A stretch of 64,000 bases of DNA from Anastrepha obliqua (GCF_027943255.1 NC_072896.1:121179879-121243878), one strand, 5' to 3'; positions 8,387 to 18,760 are shown, numbered from the stretch's first letter. The notes: generated from the letters alone by a model not told the origin. A program made the numbers and translations.

Positions 8387-11300
8387 GGTCTGATTTGCCC
8401 TACATTGTCAAGACGGATAGGAAGACGGGGCAAATCTTCAAAATCTTAATTGATACGGGAGCAACAAGCTCATATATACGGGCCGGGCTCTATGTAAACA
8501 AAAATGTTTTAGAAAATAAGAAGAGGGTAAGAACCATTCATGGTTCGACCATCATAAACTTTTTCCATAATATCAATTTATTTGATGCTCAGGAGCGATT
8601 TTACGAGATTGAAAATTTAGAAAGTGATCTCTTAATTGGAATCAATTTCTTGAGTAAAATCGAAGCCAAGATTGATATTCCAAATCGGGTGTTGATCTAT
8701 GGTAATAACAAAACAGAAAAAATTCATTTTCTTGATGATTTTGATATACCAAACCCCTCGGGACAAGAAGGTCCTGAAACGTCTGTCGAAAATATTATCA
8801 ATAAACCAAAAGGGAAAAATAATGAAAGAAATACCAAAAACGGTGTGAAGAAAATTAATCAGAAACTAGTAGGGAAAAAAGGTCAAAAGGGGCCTGACAA
8901 AAATTATACTAGAAACAAAAAAGATAATAAAAATTTGCAAAAAAATATATCGGAAAACCTAACTCCTAAAACTTTTGCTGAGGTAGATACCGCGAAAATA
9001 AAAAAATTTAAAAATCAAGATAAGAATGAAGATTCCCAAATTGGAAATTCATTGAATAATTTAAGGTCGGAGTCCTCAAAGATATCCTTTGAAGTAGATA
9101 GGAAAGGGGAGTCGATCGAAGGGTTGCAAAATAAGGTGATTGAGGAAATTTCAATAACACATAGTGATGTTAATTTAAATTTACCTTTTCGTACCGACGT
9201 AAAGGCGGAAATACGAACTTTTGAAGAAAGGCCAATTTGGTCAAAACAATACCCTTACCCAATGTCAGTGAATGATTTTGTTAATAATGAGGTTCAAAGC
9301 CTGTTGCAAAAGAATATAATTAGGGAAAGTAAAAGTCCATACAATTCTCCAGTATGGGTGGTTCCAAAGAAAGGAGTAAATGATGACGGAAGTCCTAAAT
9401 TGAGATTGGTCATCGATTTCAAAAAAATTAATGAAAAAACCACATCTGATAGGTACCCAATGCCTAATCCAGAGGTTATACTTTCAAATTTGGGAAAGTC
9501 TAATTATTTTTCTACAATAGATTTGGAGTCTGGATTTTACCAGATATTAATGAAAGAAAATGATATAGAGAAAACGGCATTTTCGGTAAATAACGGGAAG
9601 TACGAATTCCTACGAATGCCGTTCGGATTGAAAAATGCACCAAGTATTTTTCAACGGGCTATGGATAATGTATTAAGAGAATATATTGGAAAGTTTTGTC
9701 ACGTTTATGTCGACGATGTTATAATTTTTTCAAAAAATTTGGAAGACCATAAAAAACATTTGAGTTTGGTAATTAATATATTAAGGGAGGCAAATATGAA
9801 AATATCCTCTGAAAAATCTAAGTTCTACCAAAGAGAGGTGGAATTTTTGGGATATATAGTGGCAAAGAATATAATCAAAACGGACCCAAGAAAGGTTGAA
9901 GCCATACAGAATTATCCTATACCAAAGACATTGCGTCAATTGCGGGGATTTTTGGGGCTGACAGGCTATTATAGAAAATTTATACACAATTACGCGGTTG
10001 TGGCAAAGCCATTAACTAAGCATTTGCAGGGGGAAAACGGAAAAATTTCCCAGTATTTGTCAAAGAAAAAGATAGTTAGTCTAGATCAAGACGGAGTGGC
10101 TGCTTGTGACAAATTGAAGAATTTACTGGCTCAACAAGTTGAATTGACACAACCTGATTATAACAAAAAATTTGTTTTAACAACCGATGCATCAAATGTA
10201 GCTTTGGGTGCAGTATTGTCACAAGAGGGGAAACCTATTGTCTTTATATCAAAAACATTAAATTCTACGGAGTTTAATTATGCTACAAATGAGAAAGAGT
10301 TGTTCGCAATAGTCTGGGCTTTGAAAGCATTGCGTAATTACCTTTACGGTGTTAGTGATCTGGAAATACACATTGATCATCAACCTTTGTCATTTGCGAT
10401 TTCGGAAAGAAATCCGAATATTAAGATTAAGAGATGGAGATCATTTATTGAAGAATTTTCTCCAAAAATTATTTACAAGCCAGGTGCAACCAATGTCGTT
10501 GCTGATGCATTGTCGAGACAAATGCTTAATAATTTGACAAATTCCAAAGAACATAGTGAGTCCAGTGATTCGTTAGCGGACACACAACATTCTGCTGAAA
10601 GCAGTAATGAATATCAGATTCATGAAACAAAAAAGCCATTAAATCATTTTAAGCAACAAATTTTGATAGATAACGGGGCGAAAATAACCGTGTTAGAGAC
10701 AATTTCTCATTTTAATAATAAACGATTTTTGATCGAATACGACATACCGGAAAATATTGTTGGAGTTTTAAAAGAATATATTAACCCAAAGTTGGTTACG
10801 GGAATATATTGCTCACCTGAGGTGCTTTACGAAATAAAGAACGTATTGAGGGAGGCATTTCCAACTGTAAAATTTTTTCATACGAAATTGTTCCCAAACG
10901 ATATTACTAATAGAGAGGATCAGGGAGCGATTATTGAACAAACTCACAATAGGGCACATAGAAATTATAGGGAAAATTTGGCCCAAATTAGGCAACAATA
11001 TTATTGGCCATTGATGATAAAACAGTTCAAGCAATATGTAAAAAATTGTAACATATGCAACAGTAATAAATATGAAAGGCACCCAAAACTTATTCCGATA
11101 GGAGAGGCACCTATTCCGGAAAGAGAGGGAGAACAACTCCATATTGATATTTTTTTCGCGCAAAAATTAAAATTTTTAACTTGTATAGATTCTTATTCTA
11201 AATATTTAATTGTAAAATATATTGGGGATAAGCTTAATTTGGAGGAAAAAATTTTGGAACTTCTGCAAACATTTCCAGATGTTAAAAGTATAGTTATGGA

Positions 11301-11808
11301 TAATGAACCAGGTTTAAGTACGATACAATTCAGGTCTTTAATGGAAAGACTCAACATACAAATCTATTATTGCACACCACGTCATAGCACGAGTAATGGT
11401 CAAATAGAAAGGGTTCATTCCACACTTATAGAAATATCTCGATGTTTAAAAGAGGAACACAGTTTAGTTAGTGATTTCGAATCAATTATGAGGGCGGTGC
11501 AGCAGTATAATAAAACTATACATTCAGTAACAGGTAAACAACCTTGTAATATTTTGTTTAATAAAGAGAAGCATGAGAATATAAGGGATATATTAAAAAA
11601 TAATCAGGAAAAAATGTTAGAATACCACAACAAGAAAAGGCTTCAAAAAAATTACCATAGGGGTGAAATTATATATGAAAAAGTATATGGGGAACGAAAT
11701 AAATTAAAACCCAAATATAAAAAGCAGATAGTAGTAGAAGATTTAGGAAATAAAGTTAAAATACAAAACAGAAACAGAATAATTCACAAAGATAACATTA
11801 AAGTTTAA
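8380..11808 (+). CDS. pol: Errantivirus Pol polyprotein (PR-RT-RNase H-IN)
   Basis: About 1,140 aa in the -1 frame; the first ATG is not near the start, so it is probably made as Gag-Pol. Domains in order: aspartic protease with IDTGATSSYI (about 8449); reverse transcriptase with VIDFKKINEKT and YVDDVIIFS (about 9706); RNase H with TTDASNVALGAVLSQ (about 10180) and HIDHQPL; integrase with an HHCC zinc domain (H-x3-H...C-x2-C, about 10940-11070), then D in LHIDIFF, D in VMDNEPG and E in NGQIERVHS. Catalytic residues of all four enzymes are present and there is no internal stop or frameshift. It copies the RNA genome and inserts the DNA. Confidence 0.94.
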   Translation, partial: RVRSDLPYIVKTDRKTGQIFKILIDTGATSSYIRAGLYVNKNVLENKKRVRTIHGSTIINFFHNINLFDAQERFYEIENLESDLLIGINFLSKIEAKIDIPNRVLIYGNNKTEKIHFLDDFDIPNPSGQEGPETSVENIINKPKGKNNERNTKNGVKKINQKLVGKKGQKGPDKNYTRNKKDNKNLQKNISENLTPKTFAEVDTAKIKKFKNQDKNEDSQIGNSLNNLRSESSKISFEVDRKGESIEGLQNKVIEEISITHSDVNLNLPFRTDVKAEIRTFEERPIWSKQYPYPMSVNDFVNNEVQSLLQKNIIRESKSPYNSPVWVVPKKGVNDDGSPKLRLVIDFKKINEKTTSDRYPMPNPEVILSNLGKSNYFSTIDLESGFYQILMKENDIEKTAFSVNNGKYEFLRMPFGLKNAPSIFQRAMDNVLREYIGKFCHVYVDDVIIFSKNLEDHKKHLSLVINILREANMKISSEKSKFYQREVEFLGYIVAKNIIKTDPRKVEAIQNYPIPKTLRQLRGFLGLTGYYRKFIHNYAVVAKPLTKHLQGENGKISQYLSKKKIVSLDQDGVAACDKLKNLLAQQVELTQPDYNKKFVLTTDASNVALGAVLSQEGKPIVFISKTLNSTEFNYATNEKELFAIVWALKALRNYLYGVSDLEIHIDHQPLSFAISERNPNIKIKRWRSFIEEFSPKIIYKPGATNVVADALSRQMLNNLTNSKEHSESSDSLADTQHSAESSNEYQIHETKKPLNHFKQQILIDNGAKITVLETISHFNNKRFLIEYDIPENIVGVLKEYINPKLVTGIYCSPEVLYEIKNVLREAFPTVKFFHTKLFPNDITNREDQGAIIEQTHNRAHRNYRENLAQIRQQYYWPLMIKQFKQYVKNCNICNSNKYERHPKLIPIGEAPIPEREGEQLHIDIFFAQKLKFLTCIDSYSKYLIVKYIGDKLNLEEKILELLQTFPDVKSIVMDNEPGLSTIQFRSLMERLNIQIYYCTPRHSTSNGQIERVHSTLIEISRCLKEEHSLVSDFESIMRAVQQYNKTIHSVTGKQPCNILFNKEKHENIRDILKNNQEKMLEYHNKKRLQKNYHRGEIIYEKVYGERNKLKPKYKKQIVVEDLGNKVKIQNRNRIIHKDNIKV

Positions 11809-11812
11809 TTGC

Positions 11813-11824
11813 ATTATTTTTAGG
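11813..11824 (+). promoter_or_regulatory. Candidate splice acceptor for env mRNA
   Basis: The 20-base gap between the pol stop and the env ATG holds a pyrimidine-rich run ending in TTTTTAG/G (AG at 11822-11823), five bases before ATG 11829. Errantivirus env is made from a spliced subgenomic RNA, so an acceptor here is expected. The donor, expected in the leader or early gag, was not identified. Confidence 0.5.
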
Positions 11825-11828
11825 AAAC

Positions 11829-13325
11829 ATGGCGAAATTAGTGCCACTTATATTGATATTTTCATATATCAATATCATTACAACAGATATAATTGATTAC
11901 ACAAGAGAAAATTATATACTTGTAGAAGAAGAAGATGCAGGAATTTTTGAATATTATGGATCATTATACCATTTAACAAATCTATCGTTATTTGAAAATG
12001 TTGTAAACAAATACAAAAGCAATGAAGAAATAATATTAATTGATAATTCAAGTATGGATTATGAAATACAGATGATAGAAACATTACTAAGACAATTGAA
12101 GGTTGATAACAAAAGATCGAAAAGAGGTATTAATGAATTAGGTACTGTTTGGAAATGGATTTCGGGTACGCCTGACCATGATGATTTTATGAAAATAACG
12201 AATAAAGTAAATGATCTAATAGAAAATAATAATAAGCAGTTTACAACAAATTCACAAATATTCAAAACAATCACAGAATTAAAGCAAATCCTTAAGCAAT
12301 TACAGGGCAGTTCTAATGAAAAAACTGTTTTAAGGCAAAGAAATAAATTAATAATTACAGAGCTTGAAAATATAGTGGAAACAATTACCTTGTCAAAAGT
12401 AGGAATATTAAATCCTTTAATTTTAGATATGTCAGAAATAAAAGAAATAATAAGCAATGAGCAAGTAAATGTAACAATATCAGATCTTATAGATGTTTCG
12501 GAATTTAAAATTGTACAAAAGAGTAATTTAATAGTTGTTTACATTAAGTATCCAAAAGTAAAAAATGTTTGTAAATTGTATAAAGCAATAGCTGTAGCGC
12601 AAAATGATGGAAAATTGTTGATTGAAAATGAAGTAATAAAATGTGGAGATAAATTTTATTCAGTCAAATTTTGTAAAAAGGAATTAAATAATGCTTTTTG
12701 TATGATAAAAGGAAATAACACATGTTTGTCCGATATGTTAAATAATAAACATGCCAACTGCACAAAAATAAATGAAGCAAATGAATCAATAAATATTGTA
12801 AAAGATGGTGCTATAATAGCATCAGGAAAGCATAAAATTAATAATCACACTATAGAAGGAGTTTATTTGATAACTTTTCAAGATGATGTTATAATTGACA
12901 ACAGAAAATATGAAAATCCTACAGGAAAAATTTTAGGATATTTAAGGGAAGGAAAATTAAAATCTTTTTTTGTAAATAAATACATTGAAACAAAAAATAT
13001 TGATTTAAAATTAAACAATGTTAATATACTCACACCATTAAAGCAAGAAATAAAACGAAATCCTGTTTGGTGGACATTTACCACTTTAATTGTAATAATA
13101 TTATCTGCATATTTTGTCTTTAAATTTATCATATATATTAATCTAAAAATTAAATTAAAAAATGCAAAAGAAAAAGAAGAATTATTATTGCAATTATCAG
13201 ACAGAATTAATCACTTAACAGCTTTATATTCGAAGACGGGACGCTTCGATTTAGAAGAGGGGGAGTTAACGCCTCCTATACCACACACCACTAACCCAGG
13301 ATGTAAACAGTTAAGCATAGATTAA
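11829..13325 (+). CDS. env: Errantivirus envelope-like glycoprotein
   Basis: A 498-aa ORF with a hydrophobic N-terminus (residues about 1-19, signal-peptide-like), a basic furin-type site (RSKR, residues 96-99) followed by a G-rich segment of the kind that opens the fusion subunit in Errantivirus Env, several N-x-S/T sites and paired cysteines in the middle, and a transmembrane helix at about 414-438 before a short Lys-rich tail. The length fits the family (about 450-550 aa). The last ~20 codons run through the polypurine tract into the 3' LTR, with the stop at 13323-13325. It is uninterrupted. Membrane fusion or particle spread is a family property and is not shown here. Confidence 0.9.
   Translation: MAKLVPLILIFSYINIITTDIIDYTRENYILVEEEDAGIFEYYGSLYHLTNLSLFENVVNKYKSNEEIILIDNSSMDYEIQMIETLLRQLKVDNKRSKRGINELGTVWKWISGTPDHDDFMKITNKVNDLIENNNKQFTTNSQIFKTITELKQILKQLQGSSNEKTVLRQRNKLIITELENIVETITLSKVGILNPLILDMSEIKEIISNEQVNVTISDLIDVSEFKIVQKSNLIVVYIKYPKVKNVCKLYKAIAVAQNDGKLLIENEVIKCGDKFYSVKFCKKELNNAFCMIKGNNTCLSDMLNNKHANCTKINEANESINIVKDGAIIASGKHKINNHTIEGVYLITFQDDVIIDNRKYENPTGKILGYLREGKLKSFFVNKYIETKNIDLKLNNVNILTPLKQEIKRNPVWWTFTTLIVIILSAYFVFKFIIYINLKIKLKNAKEKEELLLQLSDRINHLTALYSKTGRFDLEEGELTPPIPHTTNPGCKQLSID
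13253..13263 (+). other. Polypurine tract
   Basis: AGAAGAGGGGG lies directly before the 3' LTR start AGTTAAC. It is the expected primer for plus-strand DNA synthesis. It is also read as env codons (about LEEGE), so it is under double use. Confidence 0.8.
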
Positions 13326-13694
13326 TAGCGCAAGCCACTTCCCAAAAAAATAAACAATAAATATAAGCACTTACCATTAGCGAAAGTGTCAAACATGTCA
13401 TTGACACTTTGCTAATGAAAGAAGTGGACATCACATATCACGTATGGTCCGCTTTCAATAGAATTAAGAAAACAATAAAAATAAGCGCTTACCTTAGCGA
13501 AAATGTCAAACATGTCACATATCACGTATGGTCCGCTTTCAATAGAATTAAGACATACTAACCTAAGATTTAAGCTTCAGATTCTGTATAAATATTAAGA
13601 TTAATAAAGTTTCGGATCAGTTTGTATCCGGTGTGCAACGAAGACTCACAATGTGTTTTTTAAAAAGCTTTTGCTAGTTAAGCAAAAGATAATT
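13264..13694 (+). repeat. Errantivirus 3' LTR (431 bp)
   Basis: It has the same ends as the 5' LTR and is identical in all shared sequence, but 74 bp longer. It contains two copies of a ~39-bp U3 segment (CACATATCACGTATGGTCCG...AATTAAGA at about 13431 and 13517) and an inverted GTCAAACATGTCATTGAC motif. The final coding part of env lies in its first 62 bases. Confidence 0.93.
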
Positions 13695-13698
13695 TGCA

Positions 13699-14085
13699 CG
13701 GCTAGCGAAATGGAGGTTTTTTTTTGACATTTTGCTTTCATCGTATTCACATTTTCGTATTTGTACTCAGGTGTACTTTGGCTGGCGCTCAATTAACGAA
13801 TATCCAAAGAAAATTGTCCGCTTAACGGTCAAAAACACACAAGGATGCCGCAAATCGAATATCATCGTGTAAGTGCACGAAAATTTCCGCAGACTTCTTT
13901 ACACGAGAATGTGCAAAAACACTCAGGGTGAAACGTCAACGCATAAATTTGTTCTAACTCTTTGAAACAAGGCAAGCCACTGAAATTTATCTAATCTTGA
14001 AATTAATTTTCTAAAAAGAGAGCCATAGACCCAGATAGATTGCAGTCTTTTTTCTATTTAGATATTGGCATTTTTGATATATTAA
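13699..14085. other. Unannotated flank right of the Errantivirus
   Basis: No gene, repeat or coding signal is recognised. It is ordinary AT-rich sequence between the LTR element and the mariner remnant. Confidence 0.35.
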
Positions 14086-14089
14086 GGGG

Positions 14090-14520
14090 TTATTTAATAA
14101 GAGGTGTTATTTTGATATTCAAAGAAAAATGCTAATTTTTAATATAAATGATCGAATGTTATGCCCTTAGTAGTGGAATTGCAAAGTGGCTGCCTATGTC
14201 CTCGATAGTCTCACAAATTCCATCTTTGAGGTCTTGAATCGACCCTGGGCTGTTGGCGTAGACCTTCTCTTTCAGGTGGCCCTAAAGAAAAAAGTCACAA
14301 GGTATTAAATCACAAGATCTCGGGGGCTAATTGTGATCACCCCTTCGAGAGATAACACGGTCCGGAAACTTTTCCCGTAAAAGATCAATGGTTTCGTTGC
14401 TTGTGTGGCACGTAGTGCCATCTTGTTGAAAATAAACCTTCTCCAGATCAATACCATCCAATTCCGGCCATAAAAAATCGTAAATAATCTCTCAATAGCG
14501 CAATCCGTTCACCTATAACA
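14090..14520 (-). pseudogene. DD41D (rosa-type) mariner transposase remnant
   Basis: Minus-strand reading gives DFLWPELDGIDLEKVYFQQDGTTCHTS, then RSCDLIPCDFFL, then GHLKEKVYANSPGSIQDLKDGI. These are the second and third catalytic Asp regions and C-terminal tail of a mariner-family DDE enzyme. I count 41 residues between the Asp of QQDG and the Asp of PCDFF, which is the DD41D spacing of the rosa group, first described in a Ceratitis fruit fly. Stops (NxPPRSC, FLxGH) show that it is dead. The N-terminal half and first Asp are missing. A terminal-repeat-like GGGGTTATTTAATAAGAGGTG lies at about 14087-14107. Confidence 0.7.
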
Positions 14521-14689
14521 TCTGTAATTGGAAAACCCTTTATAATAAATAATAATACAACTATGCACATAAAAGGGTAAATTTTTTTAGCTGAAAAGTC
14601 AAGCAGTTTACCTCGCAAAAATATAGCCTTCTTTTGCGCAAAGCTTCACGCAGTCCACAGATATGTTGCTTATGCCCCTTGTTAGGTGT

Positions 14690-14900
14690 CATGCGAATCT
14701 CTTCCCCCAATTTGTGATATTCGTCTTGATGTTGCTTTAGAAATAGAAGAACCTACAATTTTAGTTGATCTCCCAACGGCAGTAGGTTTTTTATCAGGAG
14801 CTTTTTTGTGGCACAAATACACTCGGAGGTTTGCCATTGCCTGCCGTGGGGTTACCACTATTAAAGAAAGGCGACGGATAAGACACAGAAAACATTTATT
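14690..14900 (-). repeat. tRNA-derived SINE, copy 2 (5'-truncated)
   Basis: On the minus strand it carries the SINE body: CGGCAGGCAATGGCAAACCT, then AAAAGCTCCTGATAAAAAAC, CTGCCGTTGGGAG and AACATCAAGACGAATATCAC. The tRNA-like A and B boxes are not recognisable. It retains a segment (about 30 bases ahead of AACATCAAGACG) that copy 1 lacks. Divergence is much higher than between copy 1 and the implied consensus, so it is old. Confidence 0.7.
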
Positions 14901-14959
14901 TTTAATGATTTGACTGGGAGGAGGAAATTCGTCCCTTTGATTGAAGGAAATTGTCAAAG

Positions 14960-15600
14960 CAACTTAAGCTTTAAGAGAATTAGTTCTTATCTAATTTCTA
15001 TGGCATTTTTCCATCTCTGGCATGATCTTTGCTTAACTGTCGGGTTGTTTCTGCGCCACAAGTATCGAATCGAGTACAATTTCTAGATATCTGCATTCCA
15101 AACCACCTCTGCGCCAGATACTATACCTTTTTTATGTCAAAAATGCACGATAATTTCATAAAGAACTGACTTCGAATCAACGGAAATAAGAAAGGTGTGG
15201 GGGTCAGGGAGTTATTTCAGAGGTATTTGAATTGATCCATACAAAAGGCCAAAATCAATATTAAAAATATGTTTAATGATCAGCCGATTATTTTTCAATC
15301 TTTGATATCCTTGATGTGAGGACTAATGATAAAGTAGCTCGATGTAGAGTCTATTAAGATAAAAGAAGTAAAAATAAGCGGAAACTATTGTTTATCCTAT
15401 GTTATAATAGTTAATGTCCACCGAAAGCTAAATAACAAAAAATGAATTTGAGTAATGGAAATCTTTCTTTTGTCCTCTACGTTCTTTAATTCTTTTCTTT
15501 TTGTATACTGCAGCTGTTTAGTTCCTAGGTGTCAAATATGATAGACATAGGACACCATTGGAAAAAATTATACATCTTGCGATAGGGTAACTAATTTTGC
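14960..15600. other. Unannotated AT-rich DNA
   Basis: No supported gene. The phrase CACCTTGTATATATACATATA near 15603-15623 is microsatellite-like and may mark the end of the Tc1-like scrap that follows. Confidence 0.35.
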
Positions 15601-15614
15601 ACCACCTTGTATAT

Positions 15615-15720
15615 ATACATATAATCTGGCTTCTATTGTTCTTCTGCTGACTGTATTTTGGCTAATATCTGTTTTCTTGGAAAAATTTAGGTCATTTTGA
15701 ATTATTCGTTTGATCAATTA
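15615..15720 (-). pseudogene. Possible Tc1-like transposase N-terminal scrap
   Basis: A minus-strand frame reads IKRIIQNDLNFSKKTDISQN followed by TVSRRTIEARLY. The pattern ISxNTVSRRxxEARL resembles the second helix-turn-helix of Tc1-family transposases (the SxxTVRRRLxEAGL type). Next to it, at about 15588-15612, is GGTAACTAATTTTGCACCACCTTG, which reads like a Tc1-type terminal repeat. Only about 35 residues are recognisable, so the call is tentative. Confidence 0.35.
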
Positions 15721-15799
15721 GCCGGCAAGTCACTTGATACTTTGCCATATTTACACTGCAGTCCTGTACAATATTTGGTTCATCGATTCCATGTTTGTT

Positions 15800-16490
15800 T
15801 ATTCATAATGCCTGGAATATTTTTGGGTATTGGGTACCTGTAAACGGCTATATTTTCCTTGATTTTCATTAAAATTATTTAAAAAGAAGAAGTCAATATA
15901 TTTTTTTCAAAATTGGCATTCAGTTTATTTATACACTAAAATAATGTAATTTTTTTTTTATTTTAATAATTTAAAATGGCGGATGTACGCTTAATTCTTC
16001 CAGGAAGGTCGAAGTGGGGCTTCTCCATCGGCGGGCATTGAGTAGCGGCGTCAGTGACCTGAATACAAAAAACACACAATTTTTTGCTTATTAATGTCAT
16101 AATTTCTATATGAATTAAAATTAAAAAAATGAAAAAAATGGAAAAAAAAATTTTGCGGAATAAAATGCTTAAAAACAAAAAATTTATTTTGGGGCGAATT
16201 TTCTTACTATTTTTGCATCGAAAAAATTATTTTTTCGAAAAACTTTTGAAAACCTGAAAATTCTCATGGAAGGTAATATCATAAAAAAGATGTGATCAAA
16301 ATTTCATGAGGATCGGTCAATAACTTTTCGAGTATATATGTCTCCCAGCGCTCGAACGCAAAGAATAGAGTCGTCACGGTTGACGATCTAAAATATAGGA
16401 AATACGTAAATTTCTTATTCTTAAAAGATTATATTAACATTTTATGAAAAAAGATTTTTTTTGAAATTTTACAGGTATCTGTCCCCCTAA
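15800..16490. other. Unannotated AT-rich DNA
   Basis: No coding signal. The stretch 16262-16345 (CATGAGGATCGGTCAATAACTTTTCGAG) has the look of a repeated non-coding element, but no second copy occurs in this window. Confidence 0.3.
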
Positions 16491-16796
16491 TTCTAATATA
16501 ATAAATTGCAGGTAAGTAAATAGTTGTTTTTTTCTAATTTTTAATTTTTTTCTATTTTTTCCTTTTTTTCTAATGTTTTATTTTATTATTTTTTTATAAC
16601 TTTTTTATTTTGGATTTTTTTCCAATTTTTTTCATTTTTTTTCAAATTTTTTATTTATTTTTTAATTTTTTGCTTATTTCTACTTTTAAAGTTTTTTATT
16701 TTAATTTTTCGCTTTTTTCTATTTTAATTTTTTTTCAAATTTTTTATTTTCTTATTTCTTTTTGTAACGTTTTGCTTTTTTTCTAATTTTAGATTT
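16491..16796. repeat. T-rich low-complexity tract, left half of the BEL target
   Basis: Runs of TTTTTCTAATTTTT and TTTTTATTTT. The same composition resumes at 22440-22590 on the far side of the BEL/Pao element, so the two were one tract before insertion. The 5-bp duplication GATTT (16792-16796 and 22440-22444) confirms the join. Confidence 0.7.
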
Positions 16797-17020
16797 TGTT
16801 CAAAGTATATTCTTCAAATTTAATTTAATTTATTTTATTATACTGTAGAGTATATAATTTTGTATGTTGTCAATATCGCTGCAGCGGCACATCCGTTCAC
16901 GCAAAAGTCAAAGAAAAAAGAGAGAGAAAATGAGGGTGCGCAAAATATAGAAAAAAGCAAATGTCAAATTGGGTTGCCATATTAGCATTTTATTGACCAG
17001 CTTTGCATTCAGTCGTAACA
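16797..17020 (-). repeat. BEL/Pao 3' LTR (sense orientation)
   Basis: It shares with the other LTR the run from TGTTCAAAGTATATTCTTC through GCAGCGGCACATCCGTTCAC to GTCGTAACA. Differences include a 5-base TTAAT-like deletion near the start, GGG against AACGGGG near the end, ATAG against ATGG and two point changes near the end. This is more divergence than in the Errantivirus, so the insertion is older. Confidence 0.9.
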
Positions 17021-17082
17021 TTCCGCCCACCTCGTTCAGGTCCTGCGACGAAATAAGGGACCAGCCGCCCACCGTAAAGACA

Positions 17083-18760
17083 TCAGGTGTCCTCCATAGG
17101 CAGCAGTACTAACTTTGATATGGCTCGCTTGATAATGGAAGTTGGCGTACGAATGGTTGCCACTCTGACAACGTCGTCAGTTCCTGGATGCACGTCCTTT
17201 ATACGACCCAACGTCCACTGAGTGGGAGGAGCGCGCTCGTCGCGTATTAAGACCAAGTCTCCGGGTGGTAGATTGGTGCTAGTTTGATGCCATTTGCGTC
17301 TTACTTGTAGTTCTCGCAAGTACTCAAAACTCCATCGGGCCCAGAAATGTTGCTGTATTTGTTGAAGCTGTTTCCACCGTTTGAGTCGATTTGGATTAAC
17401 ATAAAGTAAACTTGGTTCGGGAGTAGCGACTAACGGACCGCCCACCAAAAAATGGCCAGGGGTCAACGCAGCTAAGTCCGTTGCGTCTTCTGTTAGTGCC
17501 GAGATCGGCCTCGAGTTAAGCACTGCTTCCACTTGCTTTAAAAGAGTATAAAATTCTTCAAATGTTAGCTTCGCGCTGCCAATTATGCGCTTTAAATGAT
17601 GTTTCATGCTTTTTATACCCGCCTCCCAGATGCCTCCGAAATTTGGAGATCCAGGTGGTATGAAATGCCATGTTACTCCCCAAGTTGGCACGTACCGTGC
17701 TGCCGCCTCAAGCTGTTGTCGAAAGCTGGCCAGATCTGCTTTTAGTTCCGCATCGGCTCCTACGAACGTTGTAGCACAGTCGCTGTATATGTCCGAACTG
17801 TATCCACGGTGTGCAAAGAATCTTCGAAGGGCTGCAAGAAACGCTGCAGTGCTCAAGTCGCTAACCAGCTCCAGATGAATTGCTCGGGTGCTGAAGCATA
17901 CGAATAGGGCAACATAGCCCTTGTAACTGTGATGGCCTCTGCCTTTCGCGCTGCGAATTTGGTACGGTCCACCGTAATCGAGACCACAATGACTAAAAGG
18001 TTTTGCTGCGTTGCAGCGATGCGTGGGAAGACTTCCCATGATTTGGGTCGAGGGAACATCTCGGTGACGAAAACATTTTATACAACGATGAATGAATCGT
18101 CTGATTGACGAACGAGCGTCAATAATCCAGTATCTTCTTCTTATAAAGTTGAGAGTCGATTGAACGCCGCCATGCAACGTATAGTCATGCGCTTGACTGA
18201 TCAGTAAGGTGCACAGAGGATCCTGTTTCGGTAACAAGCATGGAAACTGTTCATAGAAAGGCATGTTTGCGTTCTTCAACCGCCCGTTTAAACGCAAAAT
18301 ACCATCGTCATCCAAAACTGGGTTCAATTTGAGGAGCTTGCTCTTCTGGCAAATCGGTTTGCTAGAACGAAGACAGGAGATATCATTAGCGAAATGAATC
18401 TGCTGAACATACCTTATCCAGAATTGCAAGGCCGCGGTTCTTTCAGTCACAGTACACCATAGAGTTGTTTCATGGGGTCGCTTCATCAGTGCGGCAAGGA
18501 AATGCTGACACCAAGATGTGACTGCCAATAGCTTGTTGAGATTCGAGTATTTTTGAAGCAATGTCGTGAGCATGGTTGGTTTGGACTCTTCCGGAATCGT
18601 CACTAGGGAGAGAACTAATTCTTCGTCTGGATCTGTCGAACCGTTGTGTTGTTCAGGCCAGGTGCTTGAGTAACAATTTAGCCACGGAGGTCCCCGCCAC
18701 CACATCGACAACCCTGCGAGCTGAGACGGGAAAATACCCCGGGATGCAATGTCGGCTGGG
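17083..18760 (-). pseudogene. pol: BEL/Pao integrase region
   Basis: Third frame of the same Pol. It opens within the conserved NPADIASRG...WWRGPPWL link and runs for about 560 aa. The integrase zinc domain is H-x3-H...C-x2-C (AHDYTLHGG...CIKCFRH, about 18195-18060). The catalytic triad is D in GLDYGGPY (about 17980), D in YSDCATTF (about 17775) and E in FGGIWEAGIKS (about 17630). The C-terminal part DLVLIRDERAPPTQWTLGRI is the usual BEL C-terminal domain. The domain itself is uninterrupted, but upstream lesions silence it. Confidence 0.9.

Larger units (their letters stand above)
6188..13694 (+). mobile_element. Complete Errantivirus-type LTR element (gypsy superfamily, with env)
   Basis: A 7.5-kb element bounded by LTRs that start AGTTAAC and end AAGATAATT, flanked by a perfect 4-bp target duplication TGCA (6184-6187 and 13695-13698). 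Order: LTR, tRNA primer site, purine-rich leader, gag, pol (-1 frame), env, purine tract, LTR. AGT...ATT LTR ends, a 4-bp duplication, gag without zinc knuckle and an env with a basic cleavage site are typical of insect Errantiviruses (gypsy, ZAM, 17.6 and medfly yoyo group). All three genes are open over their full length and the LTRs differ only by two indels, so insertion looks recent. I infer possible recent activity, not proof of it. Confidence 0.93.
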
